The notes: generated by a model not told the origin, from the sequence alone. A stretch of DNA of 64,000 nucleotides from Stichopus chloronotus (GCA_021234535.1 CM037832.1:4995135-5059134), one strand, 5' to 3'; shown: positions 36,301 through 51,300, counted from the stretch's first letter. Program-made: numbers and translations.

Positions 36301-39300
36301 CAGCCATCCCTGAATTACCTCAATATTTTGATGGTTGGATCATTCTACAGATATCAACTGATTAAGCTTCCTCTTGAAACAGACAGACAGAAGGTGTTTC
36401 CCTCTTTTTGGCCACTTTCACATTCATCATCACCTTGCCCTCTGCTCCCTTCTGTTTTTTAGCTATTTCACCAATGGGCACCAGCCATCTTGCTAGACAC
36501 AGTTCATTTTTAACTTACATTGCAGTACAAATGCTGCTAATTCATCTCATTTTTTCTCCTCCTGTAATTTTTTTTTCCTCTCTCCACCTCTCTCTCTCTC
36601 CCTCTCTCTCACTCTCTCTTTTTTACCAACAAAAGCTGCACCTGCTTGGAGCAGCTGCAAATGAAATGAGATGGAGCTTGATTTAGGGGCTTGGTATCCT
36701 GAGATATGACAACTTTCAGCCAGGGGACTTCATTAAGCATGCTGAGTAGAGGGTTCAGCCATGCTACACCTGCTCTATAATAAACATGAATATTGCAGGT
36801 GTGTTTAGTTGCTATTTATTTTTTTATTTTTTTGAATTGTTAAAATTATCACACAAAAAAAGATATAGTTGATTTTTTTTTTTTTTTGTCATTTATGGCA
36901 AAAAGAAAAACAGTCTGTTTGCCAGTGTGCACACACACATGTGCAAAGATATTATTTGTTGTCAAAGCTGTTACGTTATCAAAGTTTGAAGTAAGGAGAG
37001 CTTTTACTAGGTATAGTGCAGGTGATGCATCATGGGTTACAACAATCTGTATTAAGATAACAATTACTGGTGTTCTTAAATGAAAGAAACAGGATGGAGA
37101 AAAACTTCATGCATGCAAAAATGTTTGATTTGCAACAGAACCATTATTGAAATGGGCAAGAAAAGTTATTAAGTGTGTGCTGGATATTGAACCAACATTT
37201 TTTATTCATTGCCTAAGGCAGGCAAGGAATCTTTGCAATGGTGATGGCATGTGTATGTGTGTGTGTAGGTGACGCCTTGGCTTGTAAACATGATATCTCA
37301 AGAAGAGAACGGTGCTCGAACTTCATAGTTGTTTTGGTAGTCCATGTGAGTAGGTGATCCGTATTGTTTTTTCATGGAGGTCAAATGTCATTTGAGGTCA
37401 CCAGAGCTTAGAGTATGAAAACCTATCAAGGGCGATGTCGCAGCAACCGAATGTTGTTGGGACTTCAAAATGTTATCATTGGTAGCAACTGATAAGAAGA
37501 TGATGTCTGTCATTTTTTATGGAGGTCAAAGGTCATGTGACATCAATATAAGTTGTAGAAAACATCGTATCTCGAGAAGGGAAAGGTGCTTGAACTTCAA
37601 AGTTGGCGTGTTAGTAGTTTACTGGAGTACATGATCGCTATTGTTTTTCATGGAGGTCAAAGTTCATTTGAGGTCTCCAGAGCTTTAAGTATGAAACCTA
37701 TTAAGCAAGATATCTCACCAACTGAATTTAGGTAGAACTTCAAAGTGTCAACATTGTTAGTACTTGATGAGCAGCTGATGTCTGTCATCTGAAGTGCCCC
37801 CATGAGAGACTTGTCATCACTGTAATGTGATGTGAAATGATTGTAATAAGTTCTATCATTCAAAAGATCTGTCCTGGGGTGAAAAGCCCAACATGTGATA
37901 ACTTATAGAGCTTTACATGTCCTGAATGTGGTCTCATAGCAGAGATTGCTGCTACAGAGACTTTGACCTCATTCTCTTTCAATTTGTGGAACTTTTAAAG
38001 TCCATTTTCTGTGCCAGACAACCTCTTGACATAGCTCTTATCACCTTCTCTAAGCCTTCAGAGAATATCCCTGTTGCCAGAAACTGCCTGTCGAGATTTA
38101 CAAAGTAGTTTGTTGTTTTTAATGACAGTAAACACTCCCTTGGGAGGCAAGATTGTTCCAGATTGCCTTTGTTGACTAAAATGCACAATCTCAGGTCTAT
38201 AACCACAATTTGGTGTCATGAACTTTCTATCAACTTGTGAATTACCTCCTTCATGACCTCAGTTGTCATCAATGCTGAGTGAATGACATTACTCATTCAT
38301 ATGAGCACTTGGTAACATGAAACCCATAAGTGATACAGAATGTGGTTGTCATTCTTGCATTTTGTTTTTTTATTTTGATATGGTCCCTTCCCTTCCTCCA
38401 GTGCGTTGCTTTTGGTTGTGATTGTGTGTGTATGAAAACATGGGATATTCGCAAAGAATCTCAAAGTCACATGATGTTTTGGTTGTTTCATAGCAACGCC
38501 ACAATGGTTGTGGCATAAATTATCTTGTCGAATTGAGGGGGGAACTTAGTTATCGAAGTCGAGAGGAGAGAGTGCAGAGATGCATCCTGGGTAACGGTGA
38601 ACTCAAAGGGTAAAGACTCAGTAAATTCATGTGGATGAATGCCCCCCAGACTGGATTTTCAGGTTTTTGACTGCAGTGCAAAAGACTCTCTGGGGAAGTT
38701 CATTTGTACCTTGCACTGAATGAATAACAGCACTAGTCCGGGGGTAATAGCAACATGCATTTTCCTACAGAAAGCAGCCAATGGTTCTTTAAAATTACAG
38801 TCATTTTTACCAACCCAATCAGAAGAATTTGCATCATTGGAAAGAAAACTTTCAGATGCTTGCGTTTTTCTTCCGGACAAAATCTTGTGAGTTACTCCCT
38901 TGTGCAAGACCTCATGGCATGTGCTGGAAAACTAGGAAGTTGGCAGGAAATGCATCATTGAAGGGAGGAGTGTTAAATTCTACTTTCATCATGATGGCGG
39001 TAAACGACTTAAAACAACTTTTAGAGGTCAAAGGGTACAGTTTTTGCTTATAATCTTATGGATGGGATTAAAGAAATTGCCAACAAATGACTGGCAATTA
39101 GTATGACATTTTGAGGAAAAAATCAGGAGAAATTCTGGACCAATTTGGGGTAACTTTCAGGGCCAAAAGCAGTGCTAGTATGTTTGTTTTCATATGTTTA
39201 TCATATGAAGAATTTATTACTGCGTGCTTTGATACCATTATCTGGAACATGTAAAGTTGATCTCTTCAAAGATCAGTAATGTAAAAACTACTGTATACAG

Positions 39301-42300
39301 AAATCTGCACCAAATTATTGCAATGGTTTACTCACTGTCTATTGAACCACAAGCCTCTAGTATCCCATGACATACGCTAGTCACTGTACTTTTTTCAGTG
39401 TGAATGATGTGTTGAGAGACACAGCCTGTGGTATAGCTAATGCAGTTGAAACAAGCCATGCAGCGATATATAGTCATATGCTGGGTGCCATTAACTCTTC
39501 AGATGTATCCTACTCTTTTCATTATCATTTTATCAGTGTTTACACCATTTGACATGATATATTTTTATTTCTGTTTTTTGAAGCGATACAGCCCATTGGC
39601 TGGGATGTTTGTAATAATGCTTAAATATATTGTTGACAACACCAAGTAAATGTTAAGATGAGTGAGCGAAGGAATCGAAAGAACAAATGAAAAGTCATCT
39701 GATGTGGATGAAGTTTTGATCACTCATTATACCCATCTCATCAGTCATTTACCCATCTCATAGTACTCATTAACATATCTCATCACTCAGTACTCACCTG
39801 TCTCATTACATAGTAAGCTCATTTACCCGTCTCATCACACATCACTCATGTGCCTGCTTCACCACTCAGTGCTCATTTACTGGTCTCATCACTCAGTGCT
39901 GTGTAGATTCACAAAGTGAATCTAGTGAATCGTCATAGGACGTACAGCTTAAATAATCTTTGAAAGTCAAATACCCACACCAATGAGTTGTGGAGATTAC
40001 CCATCTCATTATTTAGTGCTCAATTACCCATCTGATCCCTTAGTGCTCAATTACCATCTCATCACTCAGTACCACTCAATGTACTCTTTCATGCAACTTT
40101 TCTGTTTATGATATATTTCTTAGTACTTAGTAAGTTGTAAACAGACATAAAACCAGAAAGTACATATTACCAGCTTCAATGCTTAGCGTCACTTTTGCAA
40201 CAACCGTAGTCTGTTTACGGTATTATGATCTCTGTGCTAGTGCACTTTGTATGACCAAGACATCCTTGTTTTGTTATTCCCTTGTTCAGTCGTGTTCCTA
40301 TGCTTTTCAGTAAGTTCACCATCTTGTCACTGGGATACTGTTCAATCTTTTGTTTGTAAAAAAAAAAATGCTTTTATTGGACATTGCTCTAAAGGCACCC
40401 CACCACTCTTCATTTTGTTTCTATTTGCAGTATTTGCCTTCACAATGGCAGTTCTCAGCCCCATATGCTGCCGCCTTTGGCCTGCAACGTACAGCTCTCT
40501 GATGAAGTCTTTGCCCTGCAACGGCCCGCTAGGCTCACACCACAGGCCATACATGTTTGTCCTGGAATGGCAGCTTTAAAATTGTATGCTGTGTTTGTCC
40601 TGCAATGACAGCTTGTGTGTGCTGAGCTCATCCTGAAGTGGCACCTCTTGGACAATGTCATGACCCTGTTCTGAAATTTGCTATGTACTTTGGTCCTCCG
40701 AGGACCGATGTTTGGACTCTTGTTGATCCATCATTTTGACCTGCATAGAAAGGCATTGTGTCTTTTTTACAACTGTATAATTAAGTTATAGACATCACCT
40801 TTGTTATTCTTTGTCCACCATTTCTGTAGGGTCTCTAATGAATGGAGTACATTCACCTCACAGTGTCAATGGAACCCCATCTCCTCCTGCCGCAGGGTCA
40901 GCTGGCCCCACCCCATCCGCCACATCACTGTCCAATCAGGAACTACCTCCTGCTTGTGGGGCCAGGCAGCTCAGCAAGTTGAAGAGATTTCTGACCACAC
41001 TTCAGCAGTTTGGGACAGATATTTCCCCTGAGATCGGGGAGAGAGTTAGAAGCTTGGTCATGGGGCTCGTGGTAAGTAAAATGATACAAAGCTAAAATAT
41101 GACAAAGCTACGTATAGTCACTGTTCAAATGGTTTAAAGCAGCCATTTGTGTCTGTGACTATAATTTTGCAAACTGTAGTGGCTGTAAAATACCATTCCT
41201 ACAAATAGATATTATGAGCTTATGATATTATTATAGCCATTTCTCATTGAATTGGTGAAAAAAAAAGTGAAAGGAATTTACAGCTCTCTGCTTCACAATC
41301 TTCAAAGCTGTTTGACATAATTGTGATAAACTCCACCCATGTTATGAATATTTCAAGTAGCTCAGATCAGCTGGTAGCCATACCTGCAACATCTACTACT
41401 TAATCATTCCTTGGTAGTTACTATGAGACTTATATCCTGTGTTTAAGCAGAGGTTACATGATAACAGGTTCTACAGGAGTGTGAAGTCTTAATTTCCACT
41501 TCCCCTAGATCAGTGCCTTGGTCTACATTGCACACTTACAACATGATTATGACCAGTCTCTTATGTACTCGTTGTTTTCCTGTCTCTGTCATATACAGAC
41601 TAGCATACTGTATAATTTGTACGTAAATACCATCACAACATGCGGGAGGATTTTCTGAAAATGATGTTTTTTTGCAGTTGCTCATTTAAATAACCATCTC
41701 ATCACTGATTTGTTAAATTTGAAACAATGTTTATATGTGATTGAGGAACCAATTTTGAAAAATGATGTTGCTCCGTGGGGAAAAATGTAACTGAATTCCC
41801 CGGCTTGACGTTTTTCCGTCATTGTATTGCAAACTACATACATGTAGCAAAACTGCGAAGTAAGTGTTCCAATTTTTCCCATTTTTTAGTGGATATTGTT
41901 GTTGGTAATGTGAACAAAATTGTGGTTTGGCAGGTTCCTCTTATAGTACTGAAAGTCTTACCCAATTTTGGAGACGCTTTGAACAAGCGCAGTTGCATGG
42001 CACGCACTTCACACCAATTTATGTTGGTGTACTGAAATATTTGACGGTGTCGATGTATACGGCCCTGGAACTTGTATCGCCATATTTAAGGCATTTTGTG
42101 TGCAACTTTCCGTCATGGTGCACTCTTTGCCATGTCAGCACAGAGTGCCAAAATATTTGGCCGTGTAAATACCATAACCCTGTGTGCAAATACAGTGGTA
42201 ATAAATGTGACGGTTAAAATATTTCGTTCTTGATCGTGAGACGCGCACTGATCGGTGACTCCCTCGGGACCGTTCCTGTCATCACCTTCCAGTTTATTGT

Positions 42301-45300
42301 GCTGTCACTGCTAACACTGACTGCTCCTTACAGACTTCACGCGGCCAAATGAAACAAGACAGAATAACATAGGACACCGCGACGTAAATTTGTACGTGGA
42401 ATGTATCTGAACATGGCCATACGACTTTTACGGCCAAAGACATGACACCATCATGTATTTCAGCACACCAATATAAAATGGTGTCAGCGCACCAATATAA
42501 AATGGTGTAAAGTGCGAGCCATACAGTCGCAAGGTGTCCATCACAACCTATTCTTGTTCACCTGAACACATGCTTACAAACTAGATCCCACATAATGGAT
42601 GTGCATCCCAGCCAGGTCGGCATGCAGGTATGAAATACTTCCCTCATTCCCCCCATCCCCCCTCTCCCACCCATCCATTCAGTTATAAGACCCTAGGGGT
42701 ATCCTCTTTCTGTAGTCTCCCAGGATGACCTACAAATAAACTACATACACCAAGTGAATGTTTCAAGTCAAAACTGTCACTGAATGACTGGTTATTTTGA
42801 AACATCATCAATATCCTTTTTCAAACTTATCTGATCAAAACAATTTTGAAACCATAGAAGTACTTACAGTCCAAGCTTCTACACAGAAAGCGTTCACCAG
42901 CCCAGCTTGTTGACATAGTGTCTGCAATGTTGGAACAGGCTGGTGTATAGTGTAAACCAAAGAATGTAAAGTGGCCATTACGTTATTTATCAATGTAACA
43001 CCCGAAAAGTGCATATGACTGAGTAACTAGAATGATGAATTACCCACAACACTGCTATCTTAATCAAGATATGAAGCTTCAAAAGCTTTTCCAGTCACAG
43101 GTTTGCCACAGACTAGTCCAAAGGACCAATTCTCCTGATTTTGACTAGCAAGTTCTATGTATTCACTTTGCACTTTTGTGACCCTGGTGGTCATATTATG
43201 TACTAGAAAGATATTTATCCCCAAAATGTGGTTGGTCATAGTGAGATACTGTAAGTGTATGTATCTGCTAGCAACAAGGAGCCATATCTAGTGCTATTGT
43301 CACTGTGTGTTAGCTGTACATGTTAACCACATGTTGTGGGTACACTGTGCATATCAATAATACTTCCTCACATTGTTAATCCGTAACTATAGACAGTAGC
43401 GATGTTGGATAAGCTGTTCAACTTGGCGCATGAAATACCAAAACTTAACTATACTGGCTTTATATGCTTCATTCTGAAAGTCATAGATCCCATTGAGCCA
43501 TCAAGTGAGGGACCCTGCCCCCTCTCCCTTCCCTCCTTTGGCATCCCCTCACGTCCCATAGTAAGAATAATGCAACTGTTTAACATGGATGAAGTCACCA
43601 TTCAGTGGTATCATCTGTTCCCGTGTAGTCTCTATTGCTGATACTTATTGTATCCCACCACCCCTCCTCCTTTTTATCTTGCTTTTGAACCCATCCTTCT
43701 TTTAATAATCAGTGGTGAGCCCATTTTTAAGTATTTTTGACATGCTGTCCCTGTTGAAAACAGGCAGACGGTAGTATAGATATTATTGCTCACATGGAAG
43801 GAAGTTACAGCAACAAAATCAAATTTCTGGTTTATGTAAATGCAATCAACTGACTTTCCACTGGTTTCCAAGCTCTGCTTGGTACGTGTATTTAGTGTAA
43901 ACTTAAACCATGTAGTGTAATAGTTATAGTATTGTGTGCGTACCAATTTCAAGCCCAGACAATGGCTGAGAATTATGATACAGATTACAAAAGTTGTGTC
44001 TCAAAGTATGTCAGTCATTCACCCCCCCCCCCCCCAAAAATAGTAATAGTGGATGCATTTACAAATTTACCAAGCAACACAAACACCATACCGCGTACAA
44101 AAACAAAAAGGACCGAAAATGAGCAAACAGCTGTTTGTGCTGTCTACACGCCGAAAGTGAACGACAGTGTTCATCGGTGGAATGGTACCATGCAACCAGA
44201 AACCATTTCATACAAACGCATGAAGAACAAGTTACATTTTTCACTTGAAATATGCTGGTTCCATCTTTTTTGGCTAAATTTCATTGTAATACATTAAAAT
44301 TTCCCCGTTATCTATACTGAGACACTTCTACATAGTGTGCCCTGTAGTCTGTATCAAGTGACAAGGGTGTTTCCAAATAGCCCAACAGTAATTCTGGATA
44401 ACTTTACTCGCTTTACAATACCATTCAATCGCTATGGACAGAATAAAAGAGCAGAAAAAAAAGCCAAAAGTGAAAAGAGTGAGAAAATTCTGCAGGTTTT
44501 AAGCCTATACTGGCTTCAGGGCAAAGGGAAATAGTCACTGTTTAGTGGATCCCAGGAGATGTTTATTCCCAAACAGCTTTATTTACATATATTAAGTCTT
44601 TCAGCATTGCACAGCACTCTCTGATGATAGGTTTCGTGTGATGGTAATAGCTTTTGACCGAAAATGCTTTGTAAGTTCACCACACAGCTCATCAAGAACT
44701 CTTTATATGAAGCACAGGCTACAGGGTAGAATCAGTGCATGATATTAAGGAACATAAAGGAGGGTTACAGAAAAAAGAAAAGTTTGAAAAGCGACCAAAA
44801 CTTAAATCCAGTCGATCAATAATGAGTTTAATCCTTGAAGACTGTGCGGTGTTTAACAGTGAATTGAATGTGAGGTAAGAGGAAGATTAGTTGTGAGAGA
44901 GACTTCAGAAACTGTACTATGAATCATCAACAACCATTATTAAAGGCAGAAGAAAAGTCAGGATTTTTAACAATGTTAGATGAGAGACTAACATATGGAG
45001 AACACCATCACCAAATTTTGTTTGAGATGTTGCAATTTGAGTGTTCATGGAAATTAATCTGGAAGGTCTGAGATTGTGATCACATAACCTGACCACATGT
45101 GATTGAAAAGCTTTTGGTTTTCTTTACATTTTCAATGTTAGTCATCAACAGTTATGCATCAATTCGGTTGAGAGCATTAATGATTCCATTATTGCATGAT
45201 ACACCTCAGTAAGTCAACACAACATGTGTGCAAGTGTATGTGGGTTTATGGAAATTATAGGTAAAGAAAACGAAGTACATTAAAATTCCTCCTTTCAGTA

Positions 45301-48300
45301 GTTTTGTAACATAATAATTCAACTCACTCAAGTGGGCTCTCATTCAACTTAGGCAAAAATGGCAGTACCCTTCTCTGAATTTCAAAAGTAAACAACTTGG
45401 ATAGGAAACAATCCTCCTGAAAGAAACTTTGGGAAGATGTATGTCAATCACTTCTGCATGATTTTCATAAATGCATTCCCAGGGTTTCTTTCACCTTTTA
45501 GTCTGAATAGTCTTCAACTTCAGATCTGGGACGTTACAGTTCAGCTGTGTCAGTCCCAATAGCTGCACAGAAATGTGTGTCATTCACTCTGTGGCATGTT
45601 CAAACCCCGACTACATGGGTGAAAGCAATTACAGTCAACTTTACATACGGACGCAATGCTATCCTAACACAGCAAATAGGTGTTCAACTCAGGGAGAGGC
45701 AGTGCAGACAAATTTGTTAGGTCGAGCGATTATATTGACAAATATGAAAATTTCAGTAGTTATGGTAAGGCAGTCTAACTTGGCCACTGCAGTAGCTAGT
45801 TGGTATTCTATAGTAATATGTACTGCTTCATTGCTTTCTGGAGTGTGTAGAACTAACTAGTATCCAGTTTTGAGCTGCACTGCTCCAAAGGTTCTGTGAT
45901 TTTGACGCTCTCGTCACTCTGGTAGGCCATAGAAATGCAGGTCAGGGGTTGCGTCCCAGAGTCACCAGCATGAAAATACTACACTACTTAAAGCAGCACA
46001 TTTCTCTCATCCCGCTAGCTTTTCATGTGATATCACTTTTACATTGCATATATTCAAAGTGTATGACGTGGAGTTATAGGGGTCAATCTGTGTCCTCCTT
46101 CTATGACCTATATCCTGATATGAGGTATCTCAATTGTTCACTCCTTTACAGAGTACATTCACCGATAGGAGGACATATTGCATTTACTCATGTTTTGGAC
46201 CATTTTCAGCAATACACACATTTGGTGATGAATACCCAATGTCCAAAAACAATGTCCTGCAGGTTTTAATTGACAAGTTAGTTTATGTTGTAAGTTAGTC
46301 ACTTTACTGAATCCGCAGCTTAACGTTAACACACCTTTTACTTGTTTTACATTGACCACTGCATTTCTGGGAGTCTGTACTTCTTTGTTTTCTTTTTCAG
46401 AATAATGCACTGACAGTGGAAGAGTTTCATAATAAGCTCCAGGAAGCCACCAATTTCCCACTAAGACCATTTGTTATTCCATTTTTGAAAGTAAGTATAT
46501 TTTATACCATTTACATTATTACAATTTACTTTTTTTGTTGATTATTTTCTTCTGTTGCGTTATCGTGTGTAAGCTATGTGCAATGTTGGGATAAATGCCC
46601 TCAGGCTACTAATAAGTCTACACTGCTAGCTCCCTGTTTGAACGTCTTCCGTTTAAAGACCTAGGGATGGAAATGCTTTGTTTAGTAAAGTTTTATTTCT
46701 GTCTTTGGTCATAGTGAGTGGATGATCCCTATTGTTTTTAGTGAAGGTCAAAGGTCATTTTTGGTCAGTAGAGGTTAAATTGTGAAAACCTTGTAAACAC
46801 GGTATCTCGAGAAGGTTGTATTGTGTTGGTTGGTCATACTTAGTAAATGATTCCCATTGATTTTGCTGGAGGTCAAAGGTCATGTAAGGTCTTCAGAGGT
46901 CAAGTCGTGAAAACTTATATAACTGCTTAGTACACACAGTGGTCAAAAGAACTTAGTGTAGGCATGCTCTCTCTAGAAGTATAAGGTGTTTGAATTTCAA
47001 AATTAGTATGCACATGTTTTCCTGTTTTCTTCATGAATATTGACCAGAAATCGCAAAGTCCTTTGACTTTCTTGTTGAAATGCGTTGTTAAGTAAAGCTT
47101 GAATTCTTCTTTTTTTTTTTCTTTTTTTTTGAATTGTGTGAGGGGTACAATTGCATTCATTTGAGGGGTGTTGTGGGAAGTAGGTAAGACTTATGAGGTG
47201 GTGATTACAGCTGGTCCACAAGTTTTGTATCTCATGTGGATGTATGAGGTAAAATATGTGTATGGCACTGTACACAGGCCATGTGCAGAAGGTGTGGGTA
47301 CATCTCTGCTGGGGGACAAAGCTCAAGTGGCACCCATCATCACGTACACTTTAGCTAGAAATTTGCTGGTATTAATTAAACTAAGCTGAGCCCCAACCAT
47401 AGGATGGCACAGAGCATACAAGAAATTTTTTGGATGAAAATACCCCATATGTCACTGGGAATCGCCTTCCCAGCTAGTCTCCGCAGGCATGATTTTACTC
47501 TTGTGGTGCCACTGCTGTTGGGACTGTACCCTCCCAGCCATGCCATCACTTGACCATTAGCCCTGTGCAAGGTGTTTGGCCCATGTGGGCCAATCTGGTG
47601 GCTGACTGCGGAAAGGCAGGAGCTTAATTGTTTTATTTTAGTGTTGTGACTGCACTAGTATATGATTACCTGCTTTTTTGTTCAAGTGGAATTCATAGAT
47701 GGCCTGAGTGGTGTTCAAGTATACCAGCCACTTAGCTCACACAGACATTTATTCGCTGTCTTTACATCTACGACTCTTGTTAGTTGATAATTATCTATGG
47801 AACGTGAAGGTAGTTTGTGTCCTTGATAAACTAAATCAGGGCCCCCTGGTAAAATGCTTCTCTTGAGGTCGCTTGTATCACTGTGAAACGTGTCGTACTC
47901 AATCGTCACAGCTCGTTCATCAATTATTATACATTCTGTCTCACCAGTAATGTTGCTTTTATTCCCCAAAATTTTTCTGTCTGCAACTTTGATCACTTTT
48001 GACTCTCTTTCTCTTCATTACTGTCGCACTTGTCATTTTATCATACTGGTATTGACTGGTACCTTTGATGCCTGCTTCTAACCTCAACCCAAACAAACCT
48101 GGATTACAGCCAACCCTCCCCCCCCCCCTTCTCACACTTCTCCCGAATATGTTGGCGAAAGTGTCACCACTGTATTCATTTTATGCTTTCGCTCCATGAT
48201 CTGTGAATGTAGATCTCAGCAATACTCTTAAGTGTACCCTCAGATTTTGTATATTTTTTTTTTTTTTTGTTTGTTTGTTTGTTTGTTCAAATCCCAGGCA

Positions 48301-51300
48301 AATCTTCCACTTCTGCAACGCGAGTTGATGCACTGTGCCAGACTTGCAAAAGTCAACCCACAACAGTACTACTTGCAACATGAGCAACAGATACTAGAGG
48401 TAAAGACATCATCGGACCCTACGGATTCTTCGATCGCAGATGTGAATGAAAATGGTAAACGAAGATCACCAGATGATAGGTACAGCATAATTGTTTGTTT
48501 TTTTTTCTTGTAGTACATACTTCTGCCTGGTTCATTGCTTGCCCTTCACCTCTACTTTTGCCCATACCTTTCACTGTCGCAGTGACCATTTCCTGTGATG
48601 ACAGTGGGTTTAAACAGTGCTCTGGCTTTTGGATCGCTTGGAGAATCTCATCAGCTCGTTTTATGATGTTTCCTTTATCTGTTCGCGAATTTGTCACTTG
48701 GCTGTAGTCAATGCCAAACTGAATGGAACTGATCCATCCTTACTGGATAACGACTGTCGTAGATATTAGTAGAACCAAAATAAATATATGAACAATTGCC
48801 AAGACCTTCAGAGGAAAAAAGAAAAAACAGAACGATCAACAAAAACTACAAACATTGACAGAACAGCATTAACATCCTAGAGGAAACTGGGTCACCAATA
48901 TCACTGAGAAATAAATAGATAACAATCATGGGATAGCTTGCTCAGCTGTTTGAGGTTAGTTTTGTAATGGCCTTCAGAAAGAACGTGTCAAGATGGTTGA
49001 CCAGGGTTCTAAGTTGCTGGTACTGCTAGCCGATGGAATGATGTCTATACTACCTACATGTAGAGCTTTCATGCTCCAGCCATCTATACGCCAAAAGGTT
49101 ATTGTTGATGGTATCTTCAATAGCTGATATGTTCAGGTCATCTCTATGATAAGACACTCACATTTTTGTAAAATGTCTCGTCAGTCCAACAGGTTTCTCC
49201 ACGTGACATTTGTCACTAGTTTGATTTACAAAATATTCAGACTGAGTAAAAGAGGTAGAAACTAGCTAGAAACCCCATCTGATTTAAAAACCAACTTTTT
49301 TTCTAAAGCAGTTCAAAAAGGTGCCACACAAACCACTTTTTTGTCATGTTTCCCTTAAAGTGAATGGGCGACATTCTCCAAACCTACGGTTGTGGCAGTG
49401 AGAAGATTTAAAGATGCTTGACTGGATCTGCGACTTGCGCCACTGTCAGGAGGCTCGGAGACTTCTTTTTTCTGTCATTGCCCAGAGAGCCTGAGGGGCA
49501 TCACTCTTCTCTGGTCTAATTTGACTGGTCTTTCTTCCTGACCAGTATTCTCTGTTATTGCCAAATGTATTCTTGCCGAACCCATCCCTTCTGGTATGCA
49601 CAATCTCCTTACCTTACGTAACATTTGTCGATAGTGGATGTGACAGTTCTCTCGCAACAAAACGCCCAAAATAAATTTAAAGATGTAAATTTTCGAACAG
49701 TTACCAAAGAAAAGTGAAAATCAGATGTATCAGAGTGTGCAAACTTTTCGTCGATGCTTTTCGTTTGCAGGATGCCCAACAGACCAAAGGAGAATGGAAA
49801 CAGCTCTGGGATTGAAGTACCCCTGCCAAAGAGACACCACGGCGTAGGCTCGCCAACAACGGCCTCTGGTATGCCCCCATCATCATCCGTCAACCATTTC
49901 AATCACCTTCCACCTCATCCTTTCAGAGTGGAGGATATGGTTCATGGTAGGGAGCCACGAGACTTTAGAGAGATGAGGGACAGGTTAGAGCGTGAAAGAG
50001 AGCGCCACACACCCTTCGGTATGTGATAGGCTAACCTGCATAGTGCTGCATTAGCTATATTAGACAGCAGTCAGTGGAGCATACATTTTATTGTATATTA
50101 GTGACCTCAATGTATATTCTGGTCATAAAGGTAGTCACTAGGATATGATAAAATTTTGATCAACTTGGGAATTACAATACTAACATAAACAAACAAAGTG
50201 AAGTGGAAATCCATCCCATACCTAACTCCATCCCCAGAAAGTTCTGACCTACCAGAAAATTGACAAACTAGCTTTTTTTTTTTTCACAAATGTGACAGAG
50301 TGTGTAGCATCTGTGCTAGGTATGTGCTTGATTCAGTGGTAGCATGTATGTTCCCACTCAACCTGGAATACATGTATGCCCGTTACCTATATTTCTCAGC
50401 ACACAGCAGGCGTATAAACTGACTGCAGCTATGTGAGCTAATCAGCAGGTGTTATCCATCTGGTTACATTCTGTTGCATGAGTAATGTTGACCGTCATTA
50501 TTAGCTATGGAGCCCAGGGCATATTCATCGGCGAGATGAGTGTTTGCCTCTGTATTAATGAGACACTTTAATCATTAATCTCTAGAGAGAAACAACAAGG
50601 CATAAAAGAAGTAACATCTGGCAACATCATTGAATACAGGTGATAGGTGGAAAATAAGAGTAAACTGACTACATCACAATGACTGCAACTGTTTGAACAG
50701 GGTTTATCTGATGTCTCGTTGGCCCATTTCATCATCAGAAATTTGTGATGCAAAGAGATCTTGTTCCAGTGCATGATTCGGGGGAAATGGTTTTGCATGT
50801 TCGCTATGGCAACAAATTTTGCACATCATTTTACCTCCATCGTCATAACTCCTCCAATTGTCATGACAAGGTTCTAAACAGGAACTAATTTGTTGAGATG
50901 CTGTTTCATCAGATGAAGGGAATGCATTCGTTCGACTTTATGATCGATGACTCCGGTGATTCATCATGCTGTCACCGAGTCTCTCACCTGCTCGAAGAGC
51001 GGGAATTGGCTGAATGTTTTCAAAATGTATGATTAGTTACAAATTTCGCTCTTCCAGGTAAAGAGAAAGATAATTTTTTTCGGAGGTCCAAACTGTGTTG
51101 AACGTGAAGAGCATGAAGAACATGAAGCTGCCTTTTCACGCAGTTAAAAAAAAAAAAACATTTTAAAAGTTTTCTCTAAGAGTATTCTCTGTCAGAATAT
51201 TTACATAACTTTGAGGTCATTGACCAGTTTACCTAGCAATTGCATTTTCATATTTTTTTATTACCTTTTTTTGTTGTTGGGTAGGGTTGTATTGTGTTTC

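Larger units (their letters stand above)
27392..40829 (+). other. RUNX1T1-like: Intron 1 of the CBFA2T-like gene
   Basis: 13.4 kb between GTGAGT and TTTCTGTAG. It contains two family A repeat copies, a TTAA-flanked transposon, a DR1-bearing tandem repeat, a (TC)n-rich tract near 36580-36622 and a 'CTCATCACTCAG' minisatellite. A decayed repeat of 'CCTGCAACG'-type phrases occurs at 40478-40650. No additional coding exon with compatible phase was recognised. Confidence 0.85.

Noticed and set aside
36244..36462. Frame after TTACAG at 36256 reading [19 protein letters not shown], a possible extra CBFA2T exon
   Set aside because: The entry phase would fit, but there is no good donor before the frame becomes low complexity, and the sequence matches no known family segment.
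40247..40579. 110-codon frame just upstream of exon 2 with hydrophobic segments
   Set aside because: Contains poly-A, poly-Phe/Leu composition and a decayed repeat; it is inside intron 1 with no compatible splice phase.
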